From NCBI RefSeq assembly GCF_001411805.1, contig NZ_CP007212.1, forward strand, positions 1,426,001 through 1,490,000: a stretch of 64,000 nt of DNA. Direction: 5' to 3'. Source of the stretch: Burkholderia plantarii (GTDB taxonomy: Bacteria; Pseudomonadota; Gammaproteobacteria; Burkholderiales; Burkholderiaceae). The notes beneath the pieces were generated by a model. The model saw only the letters and a list, made by a program, of their open reading frames with translations, ran no database searches and was not told where the DNA came from. Made by a program: the position numbers and the translations under genes. Shown here piece after piece: positions 18,876 through 28,410 of this stretch (within the stretch, counting starts at the first letter, position 1; each line of letters begins with the position of its first letter).

Positions 18876-20150
18876 ATGCAGGTGGATACGAAAACAAGAC
18901 TGGAAGATGGCGCGAGCTTGCGTGGTGGCCCGAACGGCACGCCGAAGCGACGTGCCAGGGCGCTGGCCATCGCGGCCGGCATCGTCGTGATCGGCGGCGG
19001 GCTGTGGTTCCATCACGCGCAGAACGGCGCGAACGCGGCCAACGCCGCGCCGCCGCCGCACGAGGTCACGGTCAGCCGGCCGCTGGTGCGCGATCTCGAC
19101 ACGCGCATCGGCTTCCTCGGCCAGTTCTCGGCGGTCGATCAGGTCGAGCTGCGCGCGCAGGTGGGCGGCACGCTGACGGGCATCCATTTCCGCGACGGCG
19201 CCGTGGTCCACAAGGGCGACCTGCTGTTCACGATCGATCCGGTGCCCTACGAAATCCGCTACGCGCAGGCGAAGGCGCAGCAGCAGACCGCCGCGGCGCG
19301 CCTGGTGCTCGCGAAGCAGGAACTCGCGCGCGCGCAGGAGCTCGAGCGCAGCCAGGCCGGCACCACGCAGAACACCGAGCAGCGCACCTCCGAGCTGCAC
19401 GCCGCGCAGGCCGCGCTCGACGACGCCGACGCGCAGGCGCGCGACGCACGCTTCGACCTCGACCATTGCCGCATCGTCGCGCCGTTCACCGGCCGCATCG
19501 GCCGCCACCAGGTGTCGGTGGGCAACCTGATCGCCGGCAGCCGCTATGCGACCAGCCCGACCACGCTGCTCACCACGATCGTCTCGCTCGATCCGATCTA
19601 TCTCGACTTCGACATGAGCGAGTCGGACTACGAGGCGTTCCAGCGCTATCGCGGCAATGCGGCCGGCATGCCGTCGAACCGCGTCGAGCTGGCCGCGGGC
19701 GATTCGACCACCTATGACCGGCAGGGCACGCTCGACTTCGTCGACAACGTGCTCGATCGCTCGAGCGGCACGATCCACGCCCGCGCGACGGTGGCCAACG
19801 CCGACGGCCAGTTCACGCCCGGCGAGTTCTCGCGCGTGCGCGTGGCGGTGGCGGTGCCGACCCCGACGCTGCTGGTGCCCGACGCCTCGGTGCTGCCGAA
19901 CCAGTCCGAGCATCTGGTGCTGACGGTGGGCGCCGACGGCACGGTGGTGCCCAAGCAGGTGGAGACGGGCGACGTGCGCGGCGGGCTGCGCGTGATCCGC
20001 TCGGGCCTGAGCAAGGATGACCGCGTGATCATCGACGGGCTGCCGTTCGCGGCGCCGGGCTCGAAGGTGGCCACCCACGACGGCGCGATCCGCTACGCCG
20101 ACCAGTCGGCTGCCGCGCCGGCCGGACAAACCGCGCAGCAAGCGCAGTAA
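18876..20150 (+). CDS. RND efflux membrane fusion protein
   Basis: A 424-residue periplasmic adaptor of the AcrA/MexE type. An N-terminal membrane anchor (ARALAIAAGIVVIGGGLWF) is followed by the lipoyl half-motif GTLTGIHFRDGAVVHKGDLLFTID, a coiled-coil hairpin (about 115-190), the second lipoyl half (IVAPFTGRIGRHQVSVGNLIAG) and beta-barrel and membrane-proximal domains. It lacks a lipobox Cys, so it is anchored by a transmembrane helix. It is the first gene of a three-gene efflux operon, 15 bp before the pump gene. ATG 18876 begins the conserved part. Confidence 0.92.
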   Translation: MQVDTKTRLEDGASLRGGPNGTPKRRARALAIAAGIVVIGGGLWFHHAQNGANAANAAPPPHEVTVSRPLVRDLDTRIGFLGQFSAVDQVELRAQVGGTLTGIHFRDGAVVHKGDLLFTIDPVPYEIRYAQAKAQQQTAAARLVLAKQELARAQELERSQAGTTQNTEQRTSELHAAQAALDDADAQARDARFDLDHCRIVAPFTGRIGRHQVSVGNLIAGSRYATSPTTLLTTIVSLDPIYLDFDMSESDYEAFQRYRGNAAGMPSNRVELAAGDSTTYDRQGTLDFVDNVLDRSSGTIHARATVANADGQFTPGEFSRVRVAVAVPTPTLLVPDASVLPNQSEHLVLTVGADGTVVPKQVETGDVRGGLRVIRSGLSKDDRVIIDGLPFAAPGSKVATHDGAIRYADQSAAAPAGQTAQQAQ

Positions 20151-20165
20151 CGGGGCGACCAGGCC

Positions 20166-23100
20166 ATGCGAATCGCCCATTTCTTCATCGACCGCCCGCG
20201 CTTCGCGACGGTGGTCAGCGCGTTCCTGACACTGATCGGGCTCGGCGCGATGTTCGTGCTGCCGGTCGCGCAGTATCCGGAGATCGTGCCGCCCACGGTG
20301 CAGGTCACCACGTCCTATCCAGGCGCCTCGGCCGACACCATCGCGCGCACCGTGGCCACGCCGCTCGAGCAGCAGATCAACGGCGTCGAGAACATGCTCT
20401 ACATGAGCAGCCAGTCCACCGGCAACGGCCAGTTGACGGTGACGGTCACGTTCCGTATCGGCACCGACCTGAACGTCGCGCAGATGCTGACGCAGAACCG
20501 CGTGCAGGATGCGCTGCCGCGGCTGCCCGAGGACGTGCAGCGGCTCGGCGTGCAGGTGCGCAAGTCCACGCCGAGCATCCTGCTGGCGGTGCATCTGTAC
20601 TCGCCGAACCACTCGCACGACACGCTCTACCTGTCGAACTACGCGACGCTGCACGTGAAGGACGCGCTCGCGCGGCTGCAGGGCGTGGGCGACGTGCAGA
20701 TCCAGGGCGCGCGCGAATACGCGATGCGGATCTGGATCGATCCGGACCGCGTGGCCGCGCGCGACATGACCGCGAGCGAGGTGCTGGCCGCGCTGCGCGC
20801 GCAGAACGTGCAGGTCTCGGCGGGGGTGCTGAACCAGCCGCCGGTCGCGCACGGCGACGCGTATCAGGTCAACGTCGAGGCGCTCGGCCGGCTCACCACG
20901 CCCGAGCAGTTCGGCGACATCGTGCTGAAGTCCGACCCGCAGGGGCGCGTCACGCGCGTGCGCGACATCGGCCATGTGGAGGTGGGCGCGGCCGACTACG
21001 GCTCGACTTCGTTCAAGGACCGCGACGACGCCACCGCGATGCTGATCTACGCGCAGCCGGGCGCCAACTCGCTCGCCGTCGAGCACGAGGTGCTGCAGTC
21101 GATGGAGGAACTCAAGAAGGAGTTCCCGGCCGGCGTCGACTACCAGATCATCTACGACCCGACCATCTTCATCGGCAAGTCCGTCAACGAGGTGATCACC
21201 ACCATCTTCGTGGCGATCCTGCTGGTGGTGGGCGTGGTGTTCGTGTTCCTGCAGAACTGGCGCGCCACCATCATCCCGGTGGTGGCGATCCCGGTGTCGC
21301 TGCTCGGCTCGTTCATCGTGCTGTCGATGTTCGGGATCTCGCTGAACAACCTGTCGCTGTTCGGGCTGGTGCTGGCGGTGGGGATCGTGGTGGACGACGC
21401 GATCGTGGTGGTGGAGAACGTCGAGCGCAACATCCAGGCCGGCATGTCGGCCGTCGAGGCCGCGCACCGCACCATGGACGAGGTCGGCGGCGCGCTGCTG
21501 TCGATCGCGCTGACGCTGTGCGCGGTGTTCGTGCCGTCGGCGTTCCTGAGCGGCATCTCGGGGCTGTTCTTCCGGCAGTTCGCGGTGACCATCGCGGCCT
21601 CCACGGTGATCTCGTGCTTCGTCTCGCTGACGCTGAGCCCGGCGCTGTGCGCGGTGCTGTTCAAGTCGCACGAGCACGACACGGCCGGCGCCGGCGGCGG
21701 GCGCGTGGCGCGCTTCGTGCAGGCCGGCTTCGCACGCTTCAACCGCGGCTTCGACAAGCTCTCGTTCGGCTACGGCAACCTCACGCGCCGGCTGATCCGC
21801 GGCCTCACGGTGATGCTCGCGATCTACGTGGCGCTGATCGCGGTGGCCGGGCTCGAGTTCTCGCGCACGCCCACCGGCTTCATTCCGGAGCAGGACCAGG
21901 GCTACCTGATCACGGTGATCCAGCTGCCGCCGGGCGCCTCGCTCGAACGCACCGAGAAGGTGGTGCGCCAGGTCACCGACATCGCGCTGAATACGCGCGG
22001 CATCGAGCACGCGGCGCCGTTCGTCGGCCTCGACGCGACCACGCTGACGGTGGCGTCGAACTCGGGCACGGTGTTCACCGGCCTGCCGTCGCTCTACAAC
22101 CATTCGCTGCCGGGCGTGACGGCCGAGACGGTGCTGGCCGACCTGCGCCGTCGTCTGTCGGGCATCAAGGACGCCTACGTGCTGACGATCCCGCCGCCGC
22201 CGGTGCAGGGCCTCGGCAGCGCGGGCGGCTTCAAGCTGATGCTCGAGGACCGCGCGGGGCTCGGCCCCGAGGCGCTCGTCAAGGCGGCCAAGTCGCTGGT
22301 GGCCGCCGCCAACAAGGACCCGCACTTCGCCGGCGTGTTCACGCTGTTCAACGCGGGCTCGCCGTCGGTGTTCGCCGACATCGACCGCGTCAAGGCGCAG
22401 AAGCTCGGCGTGACGCCCACCGACGTGTTCTCGACGCTGCAGGTCTATCTCGGCTCGCAGTACGTGAACGACTTCAACTATCTGGGGCGCACCTATGAGG
22501 TGATCGTGCAGGCCGACGGCAGCTTCCGCCGCAGCGGCGCGGACATCTCGCGGCTCAAGACGCGCAACGCCGCCGGCGAGATGGTGCCGATCGGCTCGGT
22601 CGCGCAGTTCGAGGACCGCACCATCCCGTACCGCGTGCCGCGCTACAACCTGTATCCGGCCGCCGAGGTGCAGGGCGCCGCGGCACCGGGCGTGGCCACC
22701 GGCACCGCGCTGCGCCAGATGGAGGAACTCGCGCGTCAGGTGCTGCCGCAGGGCATCTCGTTCGAGTGGACCGACCTGGCCTACCAGCAGCAGCAAAAGG
22801 GCACGCCGACGCTGGTGGTGTTCGGCGCCGCCGCGCTGTTCGTGTTCCTGGTGCTGGTGGCGCAGTACGAAAGCTGGAAGCTGCCGCTCGCGATCGTGCT
22901 GATCGTGCCGATGTGTATCCTCGCCTCGGTCACCGGGCTGTCGCTGCGCGGCATGCCGATCGACATCCTCGCGCAGATCGGCTTCGTGGTGCTGGTGGGG
23001 CTGGCGGCCAAGAACGCGATCCTGATCGTCGAGTTCGCGCGACAGAAGGAGGACGAGGGCTCGGACGCGGCCGGCGCCGCCGTGCATGCGGCCCGCACGC

Positions 23101-23339
23101 GGCTGCGCCCGATCCTGATGACCTCGTTCGCGTTCATTCTCGGCGTGGCCCCGCTCGCGGTGGCGACCGGCGCCGGCGCGGAGATGCGGCAGTCGCTCGG
23201 CACCGCGGTGCTGTTCGGCATGCTCGGCGTGACGGGCTTCGGCCTGCTGTTCACGCCGACCTTCTACGTCTTCATCCGGCGGTTCGGCCGCAAGCAACAC
23301 GCCGGCGATACGCTCGCCGGCAGCCAGGAGCACGCATGA
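20166..23339 (+). CDS. RND multidrug efflux permease (HAE1 family)
   Basis: A 1057-residue inner membrane pump of the AcrB/MexF type, normal in length. It begins with FIDRPRFATVVSAFLTLIG, has the family motif GASADTIARTVATPLEQQINGVENM, and carries the transmembrane-4 proton-relay aspartates in GIVVDDAIVVVENVERN. The second half shows the matching IGFVVLVGLAAKNAILIVEF. Together with the adaptor and channel it would export hydrophobic compounds. The substrate range is unknown. Its TGA overlaps the ATG of the outer membrane gene. Confidence 0.94.
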   Translation: MRIAHFFIDRPRFATVVSAFLTLIGLGAMFVLPVAQYPEIVPPTVQVTTSYPGASADTIARTVATPLEQQINGVENMLYMSSQSTGNGQLTVTVTFRIGTDLNVAQMLTQNRVQDALPRLPEDVQRLGVQVRKSTPSILLAVHLYSPNHSHDTLYLSNYATLHVKDALARLQGVGDVQIQGAREYAMRIWIDPDRVAARDMTASEVLAALRAQNVQVSAGVLNQPPVAHGDAYQVNVEALGRLTTPEQFGDIVLKSDPQGRVTRVRDIGHVEVGAADYGSTSFKDRDDATAMLIYAQPGANSLAVEHEVLQSMEELKKEFPAGVDYQIIYDPTIFIGKSVNEVITTIFVAILLVVGVVFVFLQNWRATIIPVVAIPVSLLGSFIVLSMFGISLNNLSLFGLVLAVGIVVDDAIVVVENVERNIQAGMSAVEAAHRTMDEVGGALLSIALTLCAVFVPSAFLSGISGLFFRQFAVTIAASTVISCFVSLTLSPALCAVLFKSHEHDTAGAGGGRVARFVQAGFARFNRGFDKLSFGYGNLTRRLIRGLTVMLAIYVALIAVAGLEFSRTPTGFIPEQDQGYLITVIQLPPGASLERTEKVVRQVTDIALNTRGIEHAAPFVGLDATTLTVASNSGTVFTGLPSLYNHSLPGVTAETVLADLRRRLSGIKDAYVLTIPPPPVQGLGSAGGFKLMLEDRAGLGPEALVKAAKSLVAAANKDPHFAGVFTLFNAGSPSVFADIDRVKAQKLGVTPTDVFSTLQVYLGSQYVNDFNYLGRTYEVIVQADGSFRRSGADISRLKTRNAAGEMVPIGSVAQFEDRTIPYRVPRYNLYPAAEVQGAAAPGVATGTALRQMEELARQVLPQGISFEWTDLAYQQQQKGTPTLVVFGAAALFVFLVLVAQYESWKLPLAIVLIVPMCILASVTGLSLRGMPIDILAQIGFVVLVGLAAKNAILIVEFARQKEDEGSDAAGAAVHAARTRLRPILMTSFAFILGVAPLAVATGAGAEMRQSLGTAVLFGMLGVTGFGLLFTPTFYVFIRRFGRKQHAGDTLAGSQEHA

Positions 23340-24967
23340 TGACGACCTTCAATCCAGTCCTGAACACGCACCTCGCCCCACGTCTTGCGCCACGCCTCGC
23401 GCTGGCCGCGGCGCTCGCGTTCGCGCTGGCCGGCTGCGCGGTCGGCCCCGATTACAAGGCGCCCGCCGACGCGCTGCAGCCGTTCCACCATGCGCCCGCC
23501 GACCGACACGACGGCGCGGCGGGGCCGGCCGCGCCGCTCGACGCGTGGTGGACCGGCTTCCACGATCCGATGCTGGTGACCATCGTCGATCGCGCGCTGG
23601 CGCAGAATCTCGACCTGGCCGCCGCGCTGGCCCGCGTGCAGCAGGCGCGCGCGGCCGCCTCGGGGGCCGGCGCGGAACTGCTGCCGACCTTCGATCTCGA
23701 AGGCGCGGCCACCGACCAGCACCAGAGCGAACTGAGCCCGACCGGCTCGCTCGCGCGCGCGTTCCCGGGCTACAGCCGCAACCAGCGCGAGTACACGCTG
23801 GGCGGCGCGGCGAGCTGGGAGATCGATCTGGCGGGCGGCCTGCGGCGCAACGCGGCCGCGGCCGCCAACGAGGCGCAGGCGGCCGAGGCGGACCGGCTCG
23901 GCACGCGCGTGAGCGTGGCCGCCGACGCGGCCGACGCCTATCTGCAGGTGCGCGGCTTCCAGGCGCGGCTCGCGGTGGCCAACGACCAGATCGCGACCGA
24001 CGCGCAACTGCTCGAACTCGTGAAGGCGCGCCGCCACGCGGGCGCCGCCGACGAGCGCGAGGTCGCGCAGGCCGACGCGCTGCTGCGCCAGGCGCGGGCG
24101 CTGGTGCCGACGCTGCGCACCAGCCTCGTCGCGCAGTTGAACCGGCTCGACATCCTGATGGGCGCGCAGCCGGGCACCTACGCGAGCCAGCTCGCGGTGC
24201 CGGGCGAGATCCCCGGGATTCCGTCGATCGACGCGAGCGCGACGCCCACCGACGTGCTGCGCCGCCGCCCCGACGTGATCGCGGCCGAGCGACGCCTCGC
24301 GGCGTCGAACGAACGGATCGGCGCGGCGCTGTCGGACTACTATCCGAAGCTCTCGATCTCGGGGCTGCTCGGCTTCGACAGCATCAACGCGGGCCAGCTG
24401 TTCACGGCGCGCGCGTTCCAGCCCACCGTCACGGCGGGGCTGCGCTGGCGGCTGTTCGATTTCGGCAAGGTGGACGCCGAGGTCAAGTCGGCGCGCGGGG
24501 CCAACGCCGAGGCGCTGGCGCAGTACCGGCAGGCGGTGCTGAAGGCGGCCGAGGACGTCGAGAACGCGTTCGTGACGCTGGCCGAGACGCAGACGCGGCG
24601 CGTCGAACTCGATGCCGAGGTCGCCTCGCTGACGCGCGCGCGCGACCTGTCGCAGAAGGCCTACAAGGCCGGCGCGATCACGCTGACCGACGTGCTCGAC
24701 GCTGACCGTCAGCTGCTGGGCGCGCGCGACGATCTCGACGCGACGCGTTCGGACGCCGCGCGCGCGGCGGTGTCGGTGTTCCGGGCGCTCGGCGGCGGCT
24801 GGTCGACCGGCACGGCCAGCGCGTCGGCACCGGCCTCGGCATCGGGGACGGCGGCCACGCCGCCGGCCGCCGCAGCGAGCCCGGCCGGCACGCCGGACCC
24901 GGTGGACTCGCTGGGCTCCGCAAGCCCGGCGGCCACGCCCGCGGCGCGCCGCGCGACGGCCGGCTGA
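23336..24967 (+). CDS. Outer membrane efflux lipoprotein (NodT family)
   Basis: A 543-residue outer membrane factor. The signal peptide ends in ALAGC, so it is a lipoprotein. The family signature CAVGPDYKAP follows, then two OEP repeats of alternating helix and strand (LDLAAALARVQQARAAASGAGAELLP; RRRPDVIAAERRLAASNERIGAA). The C-terminal ~60 residues are an Ala/Ser/Pro tail, longer than usual. The ATG at 23336 overlaps the permease stop codon, showing translational coupling. Confidence 0.92.
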   Translation: MMTTFNPVLNTHLAPRLAPRLALAAALAFALAGCAVGPDYKAPADALQPFHHAPADRHDGAAGPAAPLDAWWTGFHDPMLVTIVDRALAQNLDLAAALARVQQARAAASGAGAELLPTFDLEGAATDQHQSELSPTGSLARAFPGYSRNQREYTLGGAASWEIDLAGGLRRNAAAAANEAQAAEADRLGTRVSVAADAADAYLQVRGFQARLAVANDQIATDAQLLELVKARRHAGAADEREVAQADALLRQARALVPTLRTSLVAQLNRLDILMGAQPGTYASQLAVPGEIPGIPSIDASATPTDVLRRRPDVIAAERRLAASNERIGAALSDYYPKLSISGLLGFDSINAGQLFTARAFQPTVTAGLRWRLFDFGKVDAEVKSARGANAEALAQYRQAVLKAAEDVENAFVTLAETQTRRVELDAEVASLTRARDLSQKAYKAGAITLTDVLDADRQLLGARDDLDATRSDAARAAVSVFRALGGGWSTGTASASAPASASGTAATPPAAAASPAGTPDPVDSLGSASPAATPAARRATAG

Positions 24968-25029
24968 GCCGGCCTGCCGCCGTAGGCGGCCACCACCGGC
25001 GGCCACCACCGGCCGCCGCGACGCTGCGG

Positions 25030-25602
25030 TTACTGCTGCAGCGTCTTGCGCGCCTCGCGCAACACCGACGCCGCGAGTGTGTCGTCGTTGACGAGGCGCG
25101 CCACCGTCATCGCGCCGATCATCGTCGAGACGATCACCGTGGCCCGCTTGCGGGCCGCGGCCGGCGTCAGTTCCGTCATCAATCCGTTCGTGAACAGCTC
25201 GATCAGCGAGACCATGCCGGCCGAGGCCGCGTCGCGCACGTCGTCGCTGCGGCGCGCGAGTTCGCTCGCCAGCGACACGAACGTGCAGTCGCAGCCGATG
25301 TCGTGGAAATGCGATTCGGAGAGGTATTGCTCGATCGCGGCGTTGATGCCGCGCTTGCCGGGCCAGCGCTCGAGCGTGGCCGACATCGAGGCGTGCATCG
25401 AATCGGTGGCGAGCTGCAGCGATTCGAGCACGACATGGTCCTTCGAGGCGAAGTGCTTGTAGAACCCGCCGTGCGTGAGCCCGGCGTCGGCCATCACGTC
25501 GGACAGCGCGGTCGCTTCGATGCCTTTTTCACGGAAGCGCCGCGACGCGGCCTCGACGATGCGCTGGCGGGTTTCGGCCGCCTCCTGTCTGGACTTTCTC
25601 AT
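25030..25602 (-). CDS. TetR-family transcriptional regulator
   Basis: A 190-residue repressor. The N-terminal helix-turn-helix reads RQRIVEAASRRFREKGIEATALSDVMADAGLTHGGFYKHFASKD, with the YKHF recognition-helix end typical of the family. The C-terminal ligand domain is helical and has Cys residues in HDIGCDCTFVS. I start at MRKSRQEAAETR because it is the natural family start; 18 upstream codons are not family-like. It is convergent with the RND operon rather than divergent, so regulation of the pump is plausible but not shown. Confidence 0.9.
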   Translation of the reverse strand: MRKSRQEAAETRQRIVEAASRRFREKGIEATALSDVMADAGLTHGGFYKHFASKDHVVLESLQLATDSMHASMSATLERWPGKRGINAAIEQYLSESHFHDIGCDCTFVSLASELARRSDDVRDAASAGMVSLIELFTNGLMTELTPAAARKRATVIVSTMIGAMTVARLVNDDTLAASVLREARKTLQQ

Positions 25603-25689
25603 GAGCGGGAACGGTGTCGGGATGTTTCGGATTTGATACCGCATCCGCCCGCTCATGGCAAGCGCTGAAAGCGCCGTGCAGGCGCCGCC

Positions 25690-26301
25690 TCAGCCGAGCG
25701 CGGCCTGGTAGCGACGGCCCACCTCGACCCAGTCCACCACGTTGTAGAACGCCGCGATGTAGTCGGGCCGGCGGTTCTGGTACTTCAGGTAGTACGCGTG
25801 CTCCCAGACGTCGAGGCCGAGGATCGGCGTGTTGCCCGTCATCAGCGGGCTGTCCTGGTTGCCGCTGCTTTCCACCACCAGCGTGCGCTGCGGGCTCACG
25901 CCGAGCCAGGCCCAGCCGCTGCCGAAGCGCGTCAGCGCGGCCTTCGTGAACGCGTCGCGGAACGCGTCGAAGCCGCCCAGCTCGGCGTCGATCGCCGCGG
26001 CGAGCCGGCCTTGCGGACGGCCGCCGCCGGCCGGCGACATCACGCTCCAGAACAGGCTGTGGTTGGCGTGGCCGCCGCCGTTGTTGCGCACCGCGCCGCG
26101 CACGGCCTCCGGCAGCGACGCGAGGCCGGCCACGAGTTCCTCGACGGGCGGGAACGGCAGGCCCGCGCCTTCGAGCGCCGCGTTCAGGTTGTTGACGTAG
26201 GTCTGGTGATGCTTGCCGTGGTGGATCTCCATCGTCTGCGCGTCGAGGTGCGGTTCGAGCGCGTCGTAGGCATACGGCAGCGGGGGCAGGGTGTACGGCA
26301 T
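25690..26301 (-). CDS. sodA: Superoxide dismutase, Mn-type
   Basis: A 203-residue Fe/Mn superoxide dismutase, normal length. Metal ligands are visible in [15 protein letters not shown] (His27), NHSLFW, and [18 protein letters not shown] (Asp and His). The residues [13 protein letters not shown] and NQDSPLM favour the manganese type over the iron type, which has NAGTPL at the latter position. It converts superoxide to oxygen and peroxide in the cytoplasm. A Fur-like box lies 144 bp upstream at 26445-26463, consistent with induction under iron limitation. Confidence 0.9.
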   Translation of the reverse strand: MPYTLPPLPYAYDALEPHLDAQTMEIHHGKHHQTYVNNLNAALEGAGLPFPPVEELVAGLASLPEAVRGAVRNNGGGHANHSLFWSVMSPAGGGRPQGRLAAAIDAELGGFDAFRDAFTKAALTRFGSGWAWLGVSPQRTLVVESSGNQDSPLMTGNTPILGLDVWEHAYYLKYQNRRPDYIAAFYNVVDWVEVGRRYQAALG

Positions 26302-26613
26302 CGATGACTCCGGTGGATGGGTTCGGGTGAGCGGGCGACGGCGTGCCGCGGCGGCGATTGCCGCGTGAGCGTCGAGACGAGGCCGGCGGCGATCTGCATG
26401 GCGGTCTCCTCGGCCAGGATCCATCGCGCATTCGGCGCATGAATGCGAATGATAATTATTTTTATTTGATGTTACGAAATGACCCTGTCCGGGGTGGGGT
26501 GGGAGTGCTAGGGCAAGAGTCGCTGCAAGGATGCAACACCGTCCCCCCGTCCGCTCTCGCGGGCCGGGCGGACGGGCCGGATCGACGTGACGCGGCGGCC
26601 GGGCCGCCCGCGC
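26302..26613. other. Intergenic region with Fur-like site and sodA leader
   Basis: A 312-bp spacer. Its AT-rich part (26440-26480) contains the Fur-like box. Between the box and sodA is a minus-strand ATG at 26399 with a GAGGAG site that opens a short frame overlapping the sodA start; I do not trust it as a gene. Near 26555-26610 lie GC-rich inverted repeats that may terminate the kinase operon from the other side. Confidence 0.4.
26445..26463 (-). promoter_or_regulatory. Fur-box-like operator
   Basis: The plus strand reads GCGAATGATAATTATTTTT, matching the 19-bp Fur consensus GATAATGATAATCATTATC at 14 positions, with the core AATGATAAT intact. It lies in the only AT-rich part of the spacer and upstream of sodA. 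Confidence 0.55.
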
Positions 26614-27717
26614 TCAGGCGGTGCCCTTCACCGCGCGCGGCAGTTCCACCGCGAACACCGTCTGCCCCGCGCCTTCCGACAGCGCGCGCACCGAGCCGCG
26701 ATGCATCTGGATCACCTTCTGCACGATGTGAAGGCCGAGCCCGAGGCCGTCGCGCGGCTGCTTCATGGCCGCGCCCGGCACGAACGCCTCGAACAGGTGG
26801 GGCAGGACGGCCGGCGGGATCGCGCCGTGGTTGCTGACCTTGAGGCGCACCTGGTGGGGCGACTCGCCGTCGACGTCGACGACGATGGTGCCGCTCGGCT
26901 CGCCGTGATGCAGCGCGTTGCTGACGAGGTTCGACACCGCCTGCCAGAGCAGGTCCGCGTCCCACTCGCCGTGAGTGTCGCCGCGCGCAGCCACGGCGAT
27001 GCGCTCGCTGCCGGCGGTGCCGCCGAATTCGTCGACCACCGCGCGGCACAGCGTGGCCAGCTCCACCTGCCGCGTCTGCAGCCGCAGCCGCCCGCCCTGC
27101 AGCCGCGCGAGATTGAGCAGCTGATGCACCATCCGCGCCATGCGCAGCGAGCTGCTCTTGATGCGCGCGGCCACCGCCGCGGTCTGCGTGCCGGACGGAT
27201 CGCGCATCAGGTATTCGGCCGAGGCCAGCACCGCGCCGAGCGGCGTGCGCAGGTCGTGGCCGAGCACCGCCATCAGCATCTCGTTGGCTTCGAGCAGCTG
27301 CCGCGTGGTCTGCAGCTGCTCGGCAACCAGGCGCTTGTGCTGTTCGAGCTGGACGAACACGTCCACCTTCGAGCGCAGGATCATCGGATCGACGGGCTTG
27401 TAGAGGAAATCCACCGCACCCGCCTCGTAGCCGCGGAAGGTGCGCGAGGCATCCTCGGCGGTGGCGGTGAGGAAGATGATCGGCACGTGCGAGGTGCGCG
27501 GGCTGCCGCGCATCAGCGAGGCGAGTTCGAAGCCGTTCATCACCGGCATGTTGACGTCGAGGATGGCGAGCGCGACCTCGTGCTTGAGCAACAGGTCGAG
27601 TGCCGCCGTGCCCGAGTTGGCCACCAGCAGCTCGACGTCGTGGCGCGCGAGCAGCGCCTGCAACGCGGTGATGTTGTGGACGACGTCGTCGACGATGAGG
27701 ATGTTGACTGAGGTCAT
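26614..27717 (-). CDS. Response regulator-histidine kinase (REC, HisKA, HATPase)
   Basis: A 367-residue protein with a receiver first (phosphoacceptor Asp54 in LAILDVNMPVMNG; Lys107 in LYKPVD) and a kinase second (His154 in GHDLRTPLG, N box NLVSNALHHG, G box GLGLGLHIVQ). This order is typical of kinases that receive a phosphate from another protein. It has no membrane segment. It is the last gene of the minus-strand operon with a CHASE3 hybrid kinase, CheR and CheB, and starts 8 bp after CheB. Its output is unknown. Confidence 0.9.
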   Translation of the reverse strand: MTSVNILIVDDVVHNITALQALLARHDVELLVANSGTAALDLLLKHEVALAILDVNMPVMNGFELASLMRGSPRTSHVPIIFLTATAEDASRTFRGYEAGAVDFLYKPVDPMILRSKVDVFVQLEQHKRLVAEQLQTTRQLLEANEMLMAVLGHDLRTPLGAVLASAEYLMRDPSGTQTAAVAARIKSSSLRMARMVHQLLNLARLQGGRLRLQTRQVELATLCRAVVDEFGGTAGSERIAVAARGDTHGEWDADLLWQAVSNLVSNALHHGEPSGTIVVDVDGESPHQVRLKVSNHGAIPPAVLPHLFEAFVPGAAMKQPRDGLGLGLHIVQKVIQMHRGSVRALSEGAGQTVFAVELPRAVKGTA

Positions 27718-27725
27718 GGAATGAA

Positions 27726-28352
27726 TCAGGAGAAAACCGGCAAGTCCGCGAGCCGGCGGGCCATCGCGGCGGGGGAAAGCACTTCGTCGGCGGCGTGGTG
27801 TTCGATCGCCGTGCGCGGCATGAACGGCGAGGCCGCCGAATCCGGCGCCTGCACCCAGGCCGTGCCGCCCCGCGCGCGCAGCGCCTCGAGGCCGGCGGTG
27901 CCGTCATCGTTGGCACCCGACAGCAGGATGCCGAGCAGCCGCTCGCGGTAGGCATGGGCGGCCGATTCGAACAGCACGTCGATCGACGGCCGCGAGAACC
28001 GCACCCGCGCGTCGATCGACAGCGCCACGGTGCGACCGTCGTCCACCAGCATGTGATAGGCGGGCGGCGCGACGTAGACATGGGCCGGCAGCAGCGGCTC
28101 TCCGGCATCGGGCTCGATAACGGGCAGCGCGCAGCGGCCGGTGAAGGTTTGCACCAGATGGCTCGGCGAATCGGCCGGCAGATGCGTGACGATCAGCACG
28201 ACCGCGCCGAAGCCGGCCGGCAGCGCGGGCAGCAGCACGTTCAGCACCTCGATGCCGCCCGCGGACGCGCCGATCACCACCGCCTCGAAAGCGCGCGCGC
28301 CGGCCGGCCCGGACGGGTGCTCCGTGGTGGCGGGCGGCGGCGGGCGGTTCAT
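27726..28352 (-). CDS. CheB-type methylesterase domain protein
   Basis: A 208-residue CheB catalytic domain. The catalytic triad residues are visible: Ser30 in GASAGG, His57 in VTHLPADS, and Asp150 in LLSGANDDGTAG. The usual N-terminal receiver is absent, so its activity must be controlled in trans. With CheR it probably demethylates a glutamate in the CHASE3 kinase or another target, rather than in a classical chemotaxis receptor. The frame also allows a start at 28442; I chose the later ATG because the extra residues are unlike the family. Confidence 0.88.
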   Translation of the reverse strand: MNRPPPPATTEHPSGPAGARAFEAVVIGASAGGIEVLNVLLPALPAGFGAVVLIVTHLPADSPSHLVQTFTGRCALPVIEPDAGEPLLPAHVYVAPPAYHMLVDDGRTVALSIDARVRFSRPSIDVLFESAAHAYRERLLGILLSGANDDGTAGLEALRARGGTAWVQAPDSAASPFMPRTAIEHHAADEVLSPAAMARRLADLPVFS

Positions 28353-28410
28353 GCGCGGCTCCGGGCGGCGCCCGAGGGCAGGCAAGGCGTGAGGGACAGG
28401 GCCATGGTGG

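Noticed and set aside
18765..23333. A 1522-residue open frame on the minus strand
   Set aside because: It is the antisense of the RND adaptor and permease genes. Its composition (His, Arg, Gln-rich) is that of a GC-rich shadow and it has no domain.
26184..26399. A 71-codon minus-strand frame with a GAGGAG site before sodA
   Set aside because: It overlaps the start of sodA in another frame, has an Arg/Pro/Ser composition and no recognisable family. It might be a leader peptide, but evidence is thin.
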